Assembly (NCBI GenBank): GCA_037045645.1
Contig: JBAOIH010000001.1
Coordinates: 1,774,001-1,838,000 of the forward strand
DNA: 64,000 nt
Source: Nocardioides sp.
GTDB taxonomy: Bacteria; Actinomycetota; Actinomycetes; Propionibacteriales; Nocardioidaceae
Direction: 5' to 3'
Numbering within the stretch: position 1 is the stretch's first letter; every line of letters starts with the position of its first letter. This document shows, in pieces, positions 23,149-31,246 of the stretch. A program made the translations under genes and the position numbers. The notes below the pieces were generated by a model. The model was given only the letters and a program-made list of their open reading frames with translations, searched no databases and had not been told where the DNA came from.

Positions 23149-24873
23149 GTGACCCTCATCTCCGAGACCCAGACTGCCGCCACACGCACACCTCGCCCCC
23201 GCCCCAAGCGCGGCGAGGGTCAGTGGGCATTGGGCTACCGCGAACCGCTCAACAAGAACGAGCAGACCAAGAAGGACGACGATGCCCTGAACGTGCGCGC
23301 GCGCATCGTCAATATCTACGCGCACCGGGGCTTCGACTCCATCGATCCTGCCGATCTGCGCGGTCGCTTCCGCTGGATGGGTCTCTACACCCAGCGGGCT
23401 CCGGGCTTCGACGGCGGAAAGACCGCCGCGCTCGAAGAAGAGGAGCTCGACGATCGCTACTTCATGATGCGGGTGCGCACGGACGGGCAGATCCTCGGAC
23501 CCGCTCAGCTTCGGGCGCTCGGGGAGACCTCCACCCAGTACGCACGCAACACCGCAGACATCACCGACCGCAACAACATCCAGTACCACTGGATCGAGGT
23601 GGAGAGCGTCCCCTCAATCTGGGAGCGGCTCGAAGGCGTCGGTCTCACCACCCTCGAAGCGTGCGGCGACAGCCCGCGCCCGTTCCTGGGCTCACCCGTC
23701 GCCGGGATCGCCAAGGACGAGATCATCGACGGCTCCGAGGCACTGGCTGAGATCAAGCGACGCGCACTCGGCAACCCGGCGTACTCCAACCTGCCACGCA
23801 AGTTCAAGACCGCACTGACCGGGCACCCGTCGCACGATGTCGCCCCCGAGATCAACGACGTGTCCTTCGTGGGAACGGTGCACCCGGAGTTCGGTCCCGG
23901 CTTCGACTTGTGGGTCGGGGGCGGTCTGTCCACCAACCCCATGCTGGCGCAGAAGCTCGGCGTCTGGATCCCGCTCGACCAGGTTGCTGATGCCTGGGAG
24001 GGCGTCGCCGGGATCTTCCGCGACTACGGCTACCGCAGGCTGCGCTCCAAGGCCCGGCTGAAATTCCTGGTCGCAGACTGGGGCGTGGAGAAGTTCCGAA
24101 CCGTCTTGGAGACCGAGTATCTGGGCCGGGAACTGGTGTCGTTGGCCTCCCCTGCCTCCCCCGCCTCGCAGGGTGACCATATCGGCGTACACGAGCAGAA
24201 GGACGGCCTCTTCTACGTCGGCGCGACCCCGATCGTCGGACGCGTCGACGGTACGACCCTGACCGCGCTCGGTGACCTGGTCGACAAGCACGGCGCAACG
24301 GGCGTACGACTGACGGCCTACCAGAAGTTGGTGGTCATCGGAGTGCCCGGAGAGCACACCGAAGCGCTCGTCGAGGACCTGGAGCGCATCGGACTCACGT
24401 CCAGGCCCAGCAACTGGCGACGCAACACCATGGCCTGCACCGGCATCGAGTTCTGCAAGCTTGCGATCGTCGACACCAAGGAGCGCGCTCGGCGCCTGGT
24501 CACCGAACTCGAGAAGCGCTTCCCCGAACTCGACACGCCCATCTCGGTCAACGTCAACGGCTGCCCGAACGCCTGCGCGCGTACGCAGGTCGCGGACATC
24601 GGACTCAAGGGACAACTCGTTCTCGATGACGACGGCAACCAGGTCGAAGGATTCCAGGTCCACCTCGGAGGGGCACTGGGTCTTACCCCCGCCTTCGGGC
24701 GCAAACTGCGCGCACACAAGGTGACCAGCGACGGACTGGACGACTACATCACCAACGTGGTGACGGCCTACCTGGCCGGTCGCGAGTCCGGGGAGACCTT
24801 CGCCGCCTGGGCCGCCCGTGCCGACGACACCGAACTGCGTGGCGAGGGCCCGGCGGAGACGAGCCAGCAATGA
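23149..24873 (+). CDS. sir: Assimilatory sulfite reductase (ferredoxin-type)
   Basis: A 574-residue nitrite/sulfite reductase with two ferrodoxin-like half domains and a siroheme-[4Fe-4S] site: cysteines in MACTGIEFCKLAIVDTK and NVNGCPNACARTQVADIGL. It reduces sulfite to sulfide with six electrons from ferredoxin. The genes after it (Zn-ribbon protein, cysH, sirohydrochlorin chelatase) confirm sulfate assimilation over nitrite use. The GTG at 23149 is chosen: AAGGA is upstream and homologous proteins start near this point; the frame is open back to 23068. Confidence 0.9.
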   Translation: MTLISETQTAATRTPRPRPKRGEGQWALGYREPLNKNEQTKKDDDALNVRARIVNIYAHRGFDSIDPADLRGRFRWMGLYTQRAPGFDGGKTAALEEEELDDRYFMMRVRTDGQILGPAQLRALGETSTQYARNTADITDRNNIQYHWIEVESVPSIWERLEGVGLTTLEACGDSPRPFLGSPVAGIAKDEIIDGSEALAEIKRRALGNPAYSNLPRKFKTALTGHPSHDVAPEINDVSFVGTVHPEFGPGFDLWVGGGLSTNPMLAQKLGVWIPLDQVADAWEGVAGIFRDYGYRRLRSKARLKFLVADWGVEKFRTVLETEYLGRELVSLASPASPASQGDHIGVHEQKDGLFYVGATPIVGRVDGTTLTALGDLVDKHGATGVRLTAYQKLVVIGVPGEHTEALVEDLERIGLTSRPSNWRRNTMACTGIEFCKLAIVDTKERARRLVTELEKRFPELDTPISVNVNGCPNACARTQVADIGLKGQLVLDDDGNQVEGFQVHLGGALGLTPAFGRKLRAHKVTSDGLDDYITNVVTAYLAGRESGETFAAWAARADDTELRGEGPAETSQQ

Positions 24874-25037
24874 CCGGGCGCGCCGTGCCGTACCACTGCC
24901 CTTACTGCGGAGACGAGAACCTCTTCCCGCAGGAGGCACACGGGGCGTGGGAGTGCCGGTCGTGCTTGCGCGCCTTCTCGGTGAAGTACCTCGGGCTGAC
25001 CCGCCCGGTCGCCGCTCGTGAAGGCGGTGCCTCGTGA
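24870..25037 (+). CDS. Small Zn-ribbon protein of the sulfite reductase operon
   Basis: A 55-residue protein with two cysteine pairs, YHCPYCGDENLF and ECRSCLRAFSV, a rubredoxin/zinc-ribbon-like knuckle set. It overlaps both the reductase gene (ATGA) and cysH (GTGA), so it is tightly coupled in translation. Such small proteins stand between sir and cysH in many actinobacteria. An electron-transfer or assembly role is a guess. Confidence 0.75.
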   Translation: MTGRAVPYHCPYCGDENLFPQEAHGAWECRSCLRAFSVKYLGLTRPVAAREGGAS

Positions 25038-25780
25038 CCGCGGCCACCACCCGCGCAGCGCGCGCCTTTCGGGGCACCATGACAGAGGGTCGCTCCCCCG
25101 AGGAATTGCGGGCTCTCATCTCCCACGTCGGTGCCGAACTCGAGCTCGCGCCGGCCGAGCACATCATCGAATGGGCGGTCGCGACCTTCGGTTCGCGCTT
25201 TTGTGTCACCTCCTCGATGAGTGACGCCGTGCTCGCGCACCTCGCCTCGAGGGTCGCGCCAGGCGTCGACGTCGTCTTCCTCGACACCGGCTACCACTTC
25301 GCGGAGACCATCGGGACCCGCGACGCGGTCGCAGCGACGCTGCCGGTCAACGTCCTCACCATCACGCCGCGACAGAGCGTGACCGAGCAGGACGCCGAGT
25401 ACGGTCCTGAACTCTTCCGCCGTGATCCCGACACGTGCTGCAAGTTGCGCAAGGTCGAGCCACTCGCCGAGTCACTCGCGACGTACGACGCCTGGGCCAC
25501 CGGCCTGCGCCGTGCCGAGACCCACAACCGGGTGATCGCGCCCGTCGTCGGTTGGGACGCCAAGAAGGGCAAGGTCAAGGTGTCGCCGCTCGCGCGCTGG
25601 AGCGACGAGCAGTTCGAGGCCTACATCGTCGAGCACGGCATCTTGGTCAACCCCCTCGCGTACGACGGCTACCCGTCCATCGGTTGCGCCCCCTGCACTC
25701 GTCGCGTCGCACCGGGCGAAGACCCCCGCAGCGGCCGTTGGGCCGGCACCAACAAGACCGAATGCGGGATCCACGCATGA
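25034..25780 (+). CDS. cysH: Phosphoadenylyl/adenylyl-sulfate reductase
   Basis: A 248-residue PP-loop enzyme that reduces (P)APS to sulfite. The nucleotide site includes RFCVTSSMSDAVLAHL. Two cysteine pairs, DTCCKLRKVEPL and SIGCAPCTRRV, mark the [4Fe-4S] APS-reductase type, and the catalytic cysteine is in NKTECGIHA at the C-terminus. The start is the GTG overlapping the stop of the Zn-ribbon gene; an ATG 14 codons later is also possible. No cysD/cysN follow, as they do in many relatives. Confidence 0.92.
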   Translation: MTAATTRAARAFRGTMTEGRSPEELRALISHVGAELELAPAEHIIEWAVATFGSRFCVTSSMSDAVLAHLASRVAPGVDVVFLDTGYHFAETIGTRDAVAATLPVNVLTITPRQSVTEQDAEYGPELFRRDPDTCCKLRKVEPLAESLATYDAWATGLRRAETHNRVIAPVVGWDAKKGKVKVSPLARWSDEQFEAYIVEHGILVNPLAYDGYPSIGCAPCTRRVAPGEDPRSGRWAGTNKTECGIHA

Positions 25781-25866
25781 GCAACCCGCTACTCACCACC
25801 GTCTCGACAACGTCGTCGAGCCTCAACACCCGCGTCATCACGACGCCGCACGAAGGAGACCGCTGA
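25777..25866 (+). CDS. 29-codon open frame linking cysH and the chelatase gene
   Basis: ATG 25777 overlaps the cysH stop (ATGA) and the frame ends 1 bp before the chelatase ATG. The product MSNPLLTTVSTTSSSLNTRV plus nine more residues has no known domain. It may serve only to couple translation, or be what is left of a lost gene (cysD or cysN would be expected here). Confidence 0.3.
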   Translation: MSNPLLTTVSTTSSSLNTRVITTPHEGDR

Positions 25867-25867
25867 G

Positions 25868-26611
25868 ATGGCCGCTCCAGCTCTGATCGCTCTGGCCCAC
25901 GGCAGCCGCGACCCGCGTTCAGCCGCGACGATCACGCAACTGGTCGCTGAGGTACGCCATCAGCGACCGGACCTGCGGATCGAGTCGGCATTCCTCGAAC
26001 TCTCCAAGCCGTCGTTCGAGACGACCGTCGCCAAACTCGTACGTGCGGGGTTCGACGAGATCGTCGTGGTGCCGCTGCTGCTGTCTCAGGCCTACCACGC
26101 CAAGGTCGACGTCCCGGACAAGATTGCCGAGGCGCTGGCCGCTCACCCGGGGCTGAAGATCAGGATGACCTCCGTACTCGGCCTGGAGACGCGCTTCCTG
26201 GAGGTGCTCGACGTACGGATGCGCGAGGCGTTGTCGGCTGCTCGCGTACGCGAACTCGACGCCCTCGTGCTGGCCGCCGCCGGCTCGTCCGACCCGCTCG
26301 CGAATCAGGCCGTCGCGCGACTGGCGCGCCAGTGGGGTGCCCACCACAAGCTCCCCGTCGTCGCCGCGTACGCCTCGACCAGTCCCCCGGCGACCGGTGA
26401 GGCCGTGCGAGCCTTCCGCGCCGAAGGGCGTCGCCACATCGCGGTGGCGTCGTTGTTCCTGGCTCCCGGGACGCTGTGCGACCGGGCCACGGAGCTGGCG
26501 CTGGAAGCCGGCGCCGTGGCCGTCTCCGATCCCCTCGGCCCACACCCGGAGGTCGCCCGGACCATTCTGGCGCGTTATGCCGTCGGCGCAGTGGAACTCG
26601 TACCCGTCTGA
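25868..26611 (+). CDS. Sirohydrochlorin chelatase (CbiX/SirB type)
   Basis: A 247-residue protein made of two CbiX half domains. The first has the metal-site histidine in LIALAHGSRDPRSAATI and VVVPLLLSQAYHAKVDVP; the second has AAAGSSDPLANQAVARL and RHIAVASLFLAPGTLCD. It inserts Fe2+ (or Co2+) into sirohydrochlorin, which makes siroheme for the sulfite reductase upstream. AAGGAG lies 6 nt before the ATG. Confidence 0.9.
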   Translation: MAAPALIALAHGSRDPRSAATITQLVAEVRHQRPDLRIESAFLELSKPSFETTVAKLVRAGFDEIVVVPLLLSQAYHAKVDVPDKIAEALAAHPGLKIRMTSVLGLETRFLEVLDVRMREALSAARVRELDALVLAAAGSSDPLANQAVARLARQWGAHHKLPVVAAYASTSPPATGEAVRAFRAEGRRHIAVASLFLAPGTLCDRATELALEAGAVAVSDPLGPHPEVARTILARYAVGAVELVPV

Positions 26612-26631
26612 GCCCACGCAGGTGCGCCAGA

Positions 26632-27012
26632 TCAGCCGACGAGAGTGTGCACCAGGTGATCCAGGCAGCGCGCCGGGTCCTGGGTAACCCCACCGTGGAC
26701 CGGGCCTGGCTGGACGACCGTGCTGCGCGGGGCGCGTACGAAGCCGAACCTGGTGCCCAGCGGTTGTAGCGCCGCATCGCCTCCAGCCGTCTCACCGCGA
26801 CACACGGCGCGTACGAACTCCAGGCTGGCGAGCACCGACTCGGCGTCGACATTTCCCAGCGCTTCGAGGCGGGCCGCGTCGATCTGCCAGGTGCAGTCGA
26901 GGAAGCCCGTCGCTTCGCAATAGAGCACCACACCGACGTTGAGGAACTCCTCGCGATCGGCACGAGGCACGCAGCGCATCACGACGTATTGGTACGGCAG
27001 CCGCGTCGTCAT
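26632..27012 (-). CDS. DUF3037 protein
   Basis: A 126-residue protein starting MTTRLPYQYVVMRCVPRADR with REEFLNVGVVLYCEATGF, the DUF3037 hallmark. Function unknown. Its ATG overlaps the stop of the HipA-like gene (ATGA). The pairing of DUF3037 with a HipA-like kinase is conserved in many bacteria, suggesting that they work together. Confidence 0.85.
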   Translation of the reverse strand: MTTRLPYQYVVMRCVPRADREEFLNVGVVLYCEATGFLDCTWQIDAARLEALGNVDAESVLASLEFVRAVCRGETAGGDAALQPLGTRFGFVRAPRSTVVQPGPVHGGVTQDPARCLDHLVHTLVG

Positions 27013-27767
27013 GTGCCCACTCCGGGCAGCCAGGCGCGGGAGTCCAGACGAGCATCCAAGAATGCGACGTACGCCCGCCGCAACTCTGCGGGTGTCTGGG
27101 CTCCGGGCACCGACTCGAGCCACTCGTCGGGGACGTCTCCGAGGATCTCGGCAAAAGCCTCGGAGCCCAGCCGTGCCCGCAGGTCTGCGTCCACAACGGC
27201 GGTGTCCACCTCCGCGAAGACGTGGCCGGTGGGATCCCACCGCTGAGCCGCGAACCGGTCGGGGTCGGTGACGCCACCTGGCCACGCGTGGTGGAAGTAG
27301 AGACTCGCACCATGGTCGATCACCCAGACGTCGCCGTGCCACACAAGCAGGTTGGGATTTCGCCAGGTGCGATCGACATTGGCGATGAACGCGTCGAACC
27401 ACAGCACCCGGGCCGCCAGATCCGGAGTGGCAGTTGCCGCGTCGAAGCCGAACGAGCCGGGGAGGAAGTCGACCCCCAGATTGAGTCCGGGGCTCGCGTT
27501 GAGCAGGTCTTGGACCTCCTCGTCGGCCTCATAACGAGCGATCTCAGGGTCGAGGTCCAGCACCACCAGGCGTGGTGTCGCGATTTCCAGACGTCTGGCG
27601 ATGCCCGCCGCGATGACCTCCGCCACCAGCACGCGCAGCCCCTGCCCGGCGCCGCGGAACTTGCAGACGTAGGTACCCAAGTCGTCAGCCTCGACGATTC
27701 CGGGCAACGACCCTCCCTCCCGCAACGGGGTCACGTAGCGGGTCACGCCCACGGTCGAGATCGTCAC
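27009..27767 (-). CDS. HipA-like kinase domain protein
   Basis: A 252-residue protein with a lone HipA-C-like kinase fold: GTYVCKFRGAGQGLRVLVAE (ATP-site lysine), the loop FDAFIANVDRTWRNPNLLVW (catalytic D and N) and the metal motif VIDHGASLYF. HipA kinases phosphorylate proteins such as Glu-tRNA synthetase, but this short form lacks the HipA N-terminal domain and has no HipB antitoxin beside it. The GTG start overlaps the stop of the polyphosphate kinase gene and its own stop overlaps DUF3037. Substrate unknown. Confidence 0.8.
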   Translation of the reverse strand: MTISTVGVTRYVTPLREGGSLPGIVEADDLGTYVCKFRGAGQGLRVLVAEVIAAGIARRLEIATPRLVVLDLDPEIARYEADEEVQDLLNASPGLNLGVDFLPGSFGFDAATATPDLAARVLWFDAFIANVDRTWRNPNLLVWHGDVWVIDHGASLYFHHAWPGGVTDPDRFAAQRWDPTGHVFAEVDTAVVDADLRARLGSEAFAEILGDVPDEWLESVPGAQTPAELRRAYVAFLDARLDSRAWLPGVGT

Positions 27768-28615
27768 GAGAGTGGCGTCTCCTCGGCCAGTCGCTGCTTT
27801 TCTGCCTCCACGTCGAAGTCCGCTGCGGGCCATTGCGGGTCGAGTTCGCGTAGGGCGTCGAGGAGGAGTGTCCCGACCGCGTAGTTGCGATACCACTTCT
27901 TGTCGGCAGGAATCACGTACCACGGCGCGACATCGGTGTTGGTGCGCTCCAGCGCGGTCTCGTACGCCGCACGGTAGTCCGCCCACAGGGCACGTTCGTC
28001 GAGATCGCCGGGGTTGTACTTCCAGTGCTTGTCCGGATTGTCGAGGCGCTCCTGTAGGCGGACCTTCTGTTCCTCGGGGCTGACGTGCAGCATGCACTTG
28101 ACGATCGTGGTGCCTTCGTCGGCCAACCGCTTCTCGAAGTCGTTGATGGCGCCATAACGACGCTCGATCTCCTCGGCATCGGCCCATTGGTGCACCTTGA
28201 CGATCAACACGTCCTCATAGTGCGAGCGGTCGAATACGCCGATGAAGCCGGCCTCGGGCACGGCCCGCTCGATCCGCCAGAGGAAGTCATGTTGCTTCTC
28301 CTCCTCAGTCGGCGCCTTGAAGCTGGTGATCTTCACACCCTGGGGGTCGACCAGGCCTACGGTGTGACGCAGCACGCCGCCCTTGCCGGAGGTGTCCATG
28401 CCCTGGAGTACGAGCAGGATCCGGCGGATGCCGCCAGCCGTACGCTCGGCCCACAGCCGCTCCTGGAGGTCGGCCAACTCCGGTCCCATGGCAGCCAGTG
28501 CGGCTTCGCCGTCGGCCTTCTTGCCGTCGAAGCCGGGCGCCACGTCGGTCTCGCGCGCCCTCAGGTCGACCGGCCCCGCCGGAAGTCGCAGCAGATCGGC
28601 AAGAGAGTAAGTCAT
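27764..28615 (-). CDS. ppk2: Polyphosphate kinase 2 family protein
   Basis: A 283-residue P-loop kinase: Walker A LLVLQGMDTSGKGGVLRHTV, lid and Walker B region GVFDRSHYEDVLIVKVH, and the closing WYVIPADKKWYRNYAVGTLL. PPK2 enzymes move phosphate from polyphosphate to nucleoside mono- or diphosphates. Members of this length can prefer AMP or ADP; that cannot be decided here. MTYSLADLL at 28615 is the family start; the ATG at 28636 adds seven residues. It is coupled to the HipA-like gene by a GTGA overlap. Confidence 0.9.
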   Translation of the reverse strand: MTYSLADLLRLPAGPVDLRARETDVAPGFDGKKADGEAALAAMGPELADLQERLWAERTAGGIRRILLVLQGMDTSGKGGVLRHTVGLVDPQGVKITSFKAPTEEEKQHDFLWRIERAVPEAGFIGVFDRSHYEDVLIVKVHQWADAEEIERRYGAINDFEKRLADEGTTIVKCMLHVSPEEQKVRLQERLDNPDKHWKYNPGDLDERALWADYRAAYETALERTNTDVAPWYVIPADKKWYRNYAVGTLLLDALRELDPQWPAADFDVEAEKQRLAEETPLS

Positions 28616-28636
28616 AGGCCCATCATGACCGACCAC

Positions 28637-29377
28637 TCAGCCGAGCACGGTAGCCACGTCCAGGCTGCAGCCGATGACAGTGGCGACGCTGCCGTCGGGC
28701 TGCGGCTCGTCGAACCACGCGCCTTGGGTGAAGCCGCACCGGGCCAGCGCACGCAGGGACGCGCCGTTGCGGTGGTCGGGAGCAGCGAAATAGGCGCTCG
28801 CCGTCGGGAAGCGACGTCTGGTTTCGAGCATCCACGTCCAGATGAGTCGCGTGCCCAAGCCACGGCCGAGCCACGCAGGCTCCCCGATGGCGTAGTCGAA
28901 TCCGATCGCGTCCGGGTCGGGCGTCAGCAACGCGTAGTCGGGGTAGTCGCGGATCCGATAGTCCTGCACGAATCCGATCGAACGCCCGTTGACCTCCACA
29001 GCCCAGATCCGCGTGGGCGTGGCCAACTCGATGTCAGGTGCATACTGCGCCGCCACGTTGTCAGCGCTGGGTTCGCCGTCGGCGCCCCACCACGCCCGCA
29101 CGTGCGCCGACTGTCGCCACCGGGTGAGGGCGGGAAGGTCACCCAGGGTCATCGGTCGCAGTGCCACGGTCCACGCACGGTCGATCACGAATCGCTTGAC
29201 CTCGCCGCCGAGATCGAAGGCAACCGGACAGGACACGTCGTCAGGAGATATGCGTCGAGCCGCATCGAGCCATGACTCGTCCGGGCGTACGACACCCGCG
29301 CGCGCCCTCGCGCCGTCGGCTACCGTCAGACGGATCGTCACCCCGGGATCATGCCAGTCAGGCGTCGCTGACGTCAT
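28637..29377 (-). CDS. GNAT acetyltransferase, AAC(6')-like
   Basis: A 246-residue protein. The C-terminal GNAT domain (from about 75) has LRPMTLGDLPALTRWRQSAH, WAVEVNGRSIGFVQDYRIRD, YAIGEPAWLGRGLGTRLIW (acetyl-CoA loop) and the AAPDHRNGASLRALARCGF segment, as in aminoglycoside 6'-N-acetyltransferases and siderophore-type GNATs. The first 70 residues form an extra domain of unknown role. Chromosomal homologues are common in actinobacteria and need not give resistance. The ATG overlaps the recX stop (ATGA). Confidence 0.8.
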   Translation of the reverse strand: MTSATPDWHDPGVTIRLTVADGARARAGVVRPDESWLDAARRISPDDVSCPVAFDLGGEVKRFVIDRAWTVALRPMTLGDLPALTRWRQSAHVRAWWGADGEPSADNVAAQYAPDIELATPTRIWAVEVNGRSIGFVQDYRIRDYPDYALLTPDPDAIGFDYAIGEPAWLGRGLGTRLIWTWMLETRRRFPTASAYFAAPDHRNGASLRALARCGFTQGAWFDEPQPDGSVATVIGCSLDVATVLG

Positions 29378-29989
29378 TCACCGAAATCGTCGCGCTCCGC
29401 GAGTTCCTCCTTCACTACGCGATAGGCCAACCCCGAGCCGTAGCCTTTGCGGGCCAACATCGCGACCAGTCTGCGAGTTGCCGTCGTCGTGTCGAGTCGC
29501 GCGACCGCGCGGGACTTGCGGCGCACCAGAAGCCGCGCCGCCTCGAGCTGATCGTCCAGGCCGACCTGGTCGAGTGCCTGGCGTGCAACCTCGTCATCGA
29601 TGCCCTTGCGCCGCAACTCCTGGGCCAGGGCTCGGGGAGCCAGCCCTTTGCCGACTTGTCGTGCAGCTCACCCAGGCGTTGGCGAACGCCGCGTCGTCTA
29701 CGAGACCGACCTCCTCGAAGCGGTCCAGCAGGCTTTCGGCGATCTCGTCGGGGACCAGTCTGTCGGCCAACTTCTGGCGCAGTTCGGCACGAGAGCGAGC
29801 ACGACCGGTGAGTTGGTCGAGCAGGATCTTGCGCGCCACCGACTCAGGATCGGCATCGGGTCCTGAGCCCTCCTCGTCGACCGGCACCCGGGTGCCCCGC
29901 GAGCCCGCCCACGCGTCCACGCCGAGAGAGACGTCGCCCAGCCACGCGGGCGGACCGAGGGTGGGAGCGGAGTCGGGCTCAGAAGTCAT
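29374..29989 (-). pseudogene. recX: Regulatory protein RecX, two one-base frame slips
   Basis: It starts [20 protein letters not shown] at 29989, overlapping the end of recA by 11 bp. The first part, ARKILLDQLTGRARSRAELR and DAAFANAWV, is typical RecX. Near 29668 the frame slips; a short piece with ELHDKSAKGWLP is in a second frame; near 29635 it slips again and LRRKGIDDEVARQALDQVG to the end is in a third. RecX blocks RecA filament growth. Since recX is conserved with recA, sequence error should be excluded before calling it dead. Confidence 0.85.
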
Positions 29990-31031
29990 TGACACCGATC
30001 GGCTCGTCCGAGAGGTCCTCGGCCGGCTGGTCGACCTGCGGACCGATCCCGAGCTTCTCGAGGATCTTCTTCTCAAGCTCGTTGGCCAGGTCGGGGTTGT
30101 CGCGCAAGAACATGCGAGCGTTCTCCTTGCCCTGGCCGAGCTGGTCGCCCTCATAGGTGTACCAAGCGCCGGCCTTGCGGACCAGACCTGCCTCCACACC
30201 GACGTCGATCAGTCCGCCCTCTCGCGAGATGCCCTTTCCGTACATGATGTCGAACTCGGCCTGCTTGAACGGCGGGGCCACCTTGTTCTTCACGACCTTG
30301 ACCCGGGTGCGGTTGCCGACCATGTCGGTGCCGTCCTTCAGAGTCTCGATGCGGCGCACGTCCAGGCGCACCGACGAATAGAACTTCAGTGCCCGACCAC
30401 CGGTCGTGGTCTCGGGCGAGCCGAACATCACGCCGATCTTCTCGCGCAACTGGTTGATGAAGATCGCCGTCGTGCCGGCGCCGTTCAGCGCGCCGGTCAT
30501 CTTCCGCAGCGCCTGACTCATCAGACGAGCCTGAAGACCGACGTGACTGTCACCCATCTCGCCCTCGATCTCGGCACGTGGCACGAGCGCGGCGACGGAG
30601 TCGATCACGATCAGGTCGAGCGCACCCGAGCGGATCAGCATGTCGGCGATCTCAAGTGCCTGCTCGCCGGAATCGGGTTGGCTCACCAGCAGTGCATCGG
30701 TGTCGACGCCCAGTGCTGCGGCGTAGTCGGGGTCGAGGGCGTGCTCGGCGTCGATGAAGGCCACGATGCCGCCCGCGCGCTGCGCGCTGGCCACGGCATG
30801 CAAGGCGACCGTCGTCTTTCCCGACGACTCCGGACCATAGATCTCCACCACGCGACCGCGCGGCAGGCCGCCGATGCCCAGCGCCACATCGAGAGCGATC
30901 GCCCCGGTGGGGATCACCTCGAGCGGTGCCCGCGTGTCATCGCCCAGTCGCATGACCGAGCCTTTGCCGAACTGCTTCTCGATGTTTGCCAGCGCAACGT
31001 CGAGGGCCTTGTCGCGATCTCCTGCAGCCAT
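29979..31031 (-). CDS. recA: Recombinase RecA
   Basis: A 350-residue protein of normal length. Walker A is [15 protein letters not shown]; Walker [21 protein letters not shown]; the DNA-binding loops [20 protein letters not shown] and [19 protein letters not shown]; the acidic C-terminus ends [10 protein letters not shown]. It drives strand exchange and LexA self-cleavage. [20 protein letters not shown] is the actinobacterial start, with GGAAGAGCA upstream. An SOS box lies 139 bp upstream. No intein. Confidence 0.98.
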   Translation of the reverse strand: MAAGDRDKALDVALANIEKQFGKGSVMRLGDDTRAPLEVIPTGAIALDVALGIGGLPRGRVVEIYGPESSGKTTVALHAVASAQRAGGIVAFIDAEHALDPDYAAALGVDTDALLVSQPDSGEQALEIADMLIRSGALDLIVIDSVAALVPRAEIEGEMGDSHVGLQARLMSQALRKMTGALNGAGTTAIFINQLREKIGVMFGSPETTTGGRALKFYSSVRLDVRRIETLKDGTDMVGNRTRVKVVKNKVAPPFKQAEFDIMYGKGISREGGLIDVGVEAGLVRKAGAWYTYEGDQLGQGKENARMFLRDNPDLANELEKKILEKLGIGPQVDQPAEDLSDEPIGVNDF

Positions 31032-31159
31032 GTGCTCTTCCTTCGTGTGTAGTCGGGTTCCACGTACGCCTTCGACGCTAGAGCCGACCACCGACACTCC
31101 CTGATCAGGAGCGTGGATCCCTGTGGATAAGGTCGGGTGCACGTCGTACGTGGTGCCCA

Positions 31160-31183
31160 CAATCTAGACCGAACACGTGTTCG
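31160..31183 (-). promoter_or_regulatory. recA promoter with perfect LexA (SOS) box
   Basis: CGAACACGTGTTCG (31170-31183) is an exact palindrome and matches the actinobacterial SOS consensus CGAAC-N4-GTTCG. On the minus strand it is followed 4 nt later by TAGATT (31165-31160), a -10 box, so LexA would cover the promoter. The leader to recA is about 125 nt. Confidence 0.85.
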
Positions 31184-31246
31184 ATGTTCGAGTTGGCGCG
31201 GCGTGTCGCCGGGAGAATCGGCCGGCGCCTCACCGCGCGACCAGAC

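Noticed and set aside
28637..29377. Aminoglycoside resistance gene
   Set aside because: The GNAT domain is AAC(6')-like, but such chromosomal proteins are common in actinobacteria and nothing here shows activity on aminoglycosides.
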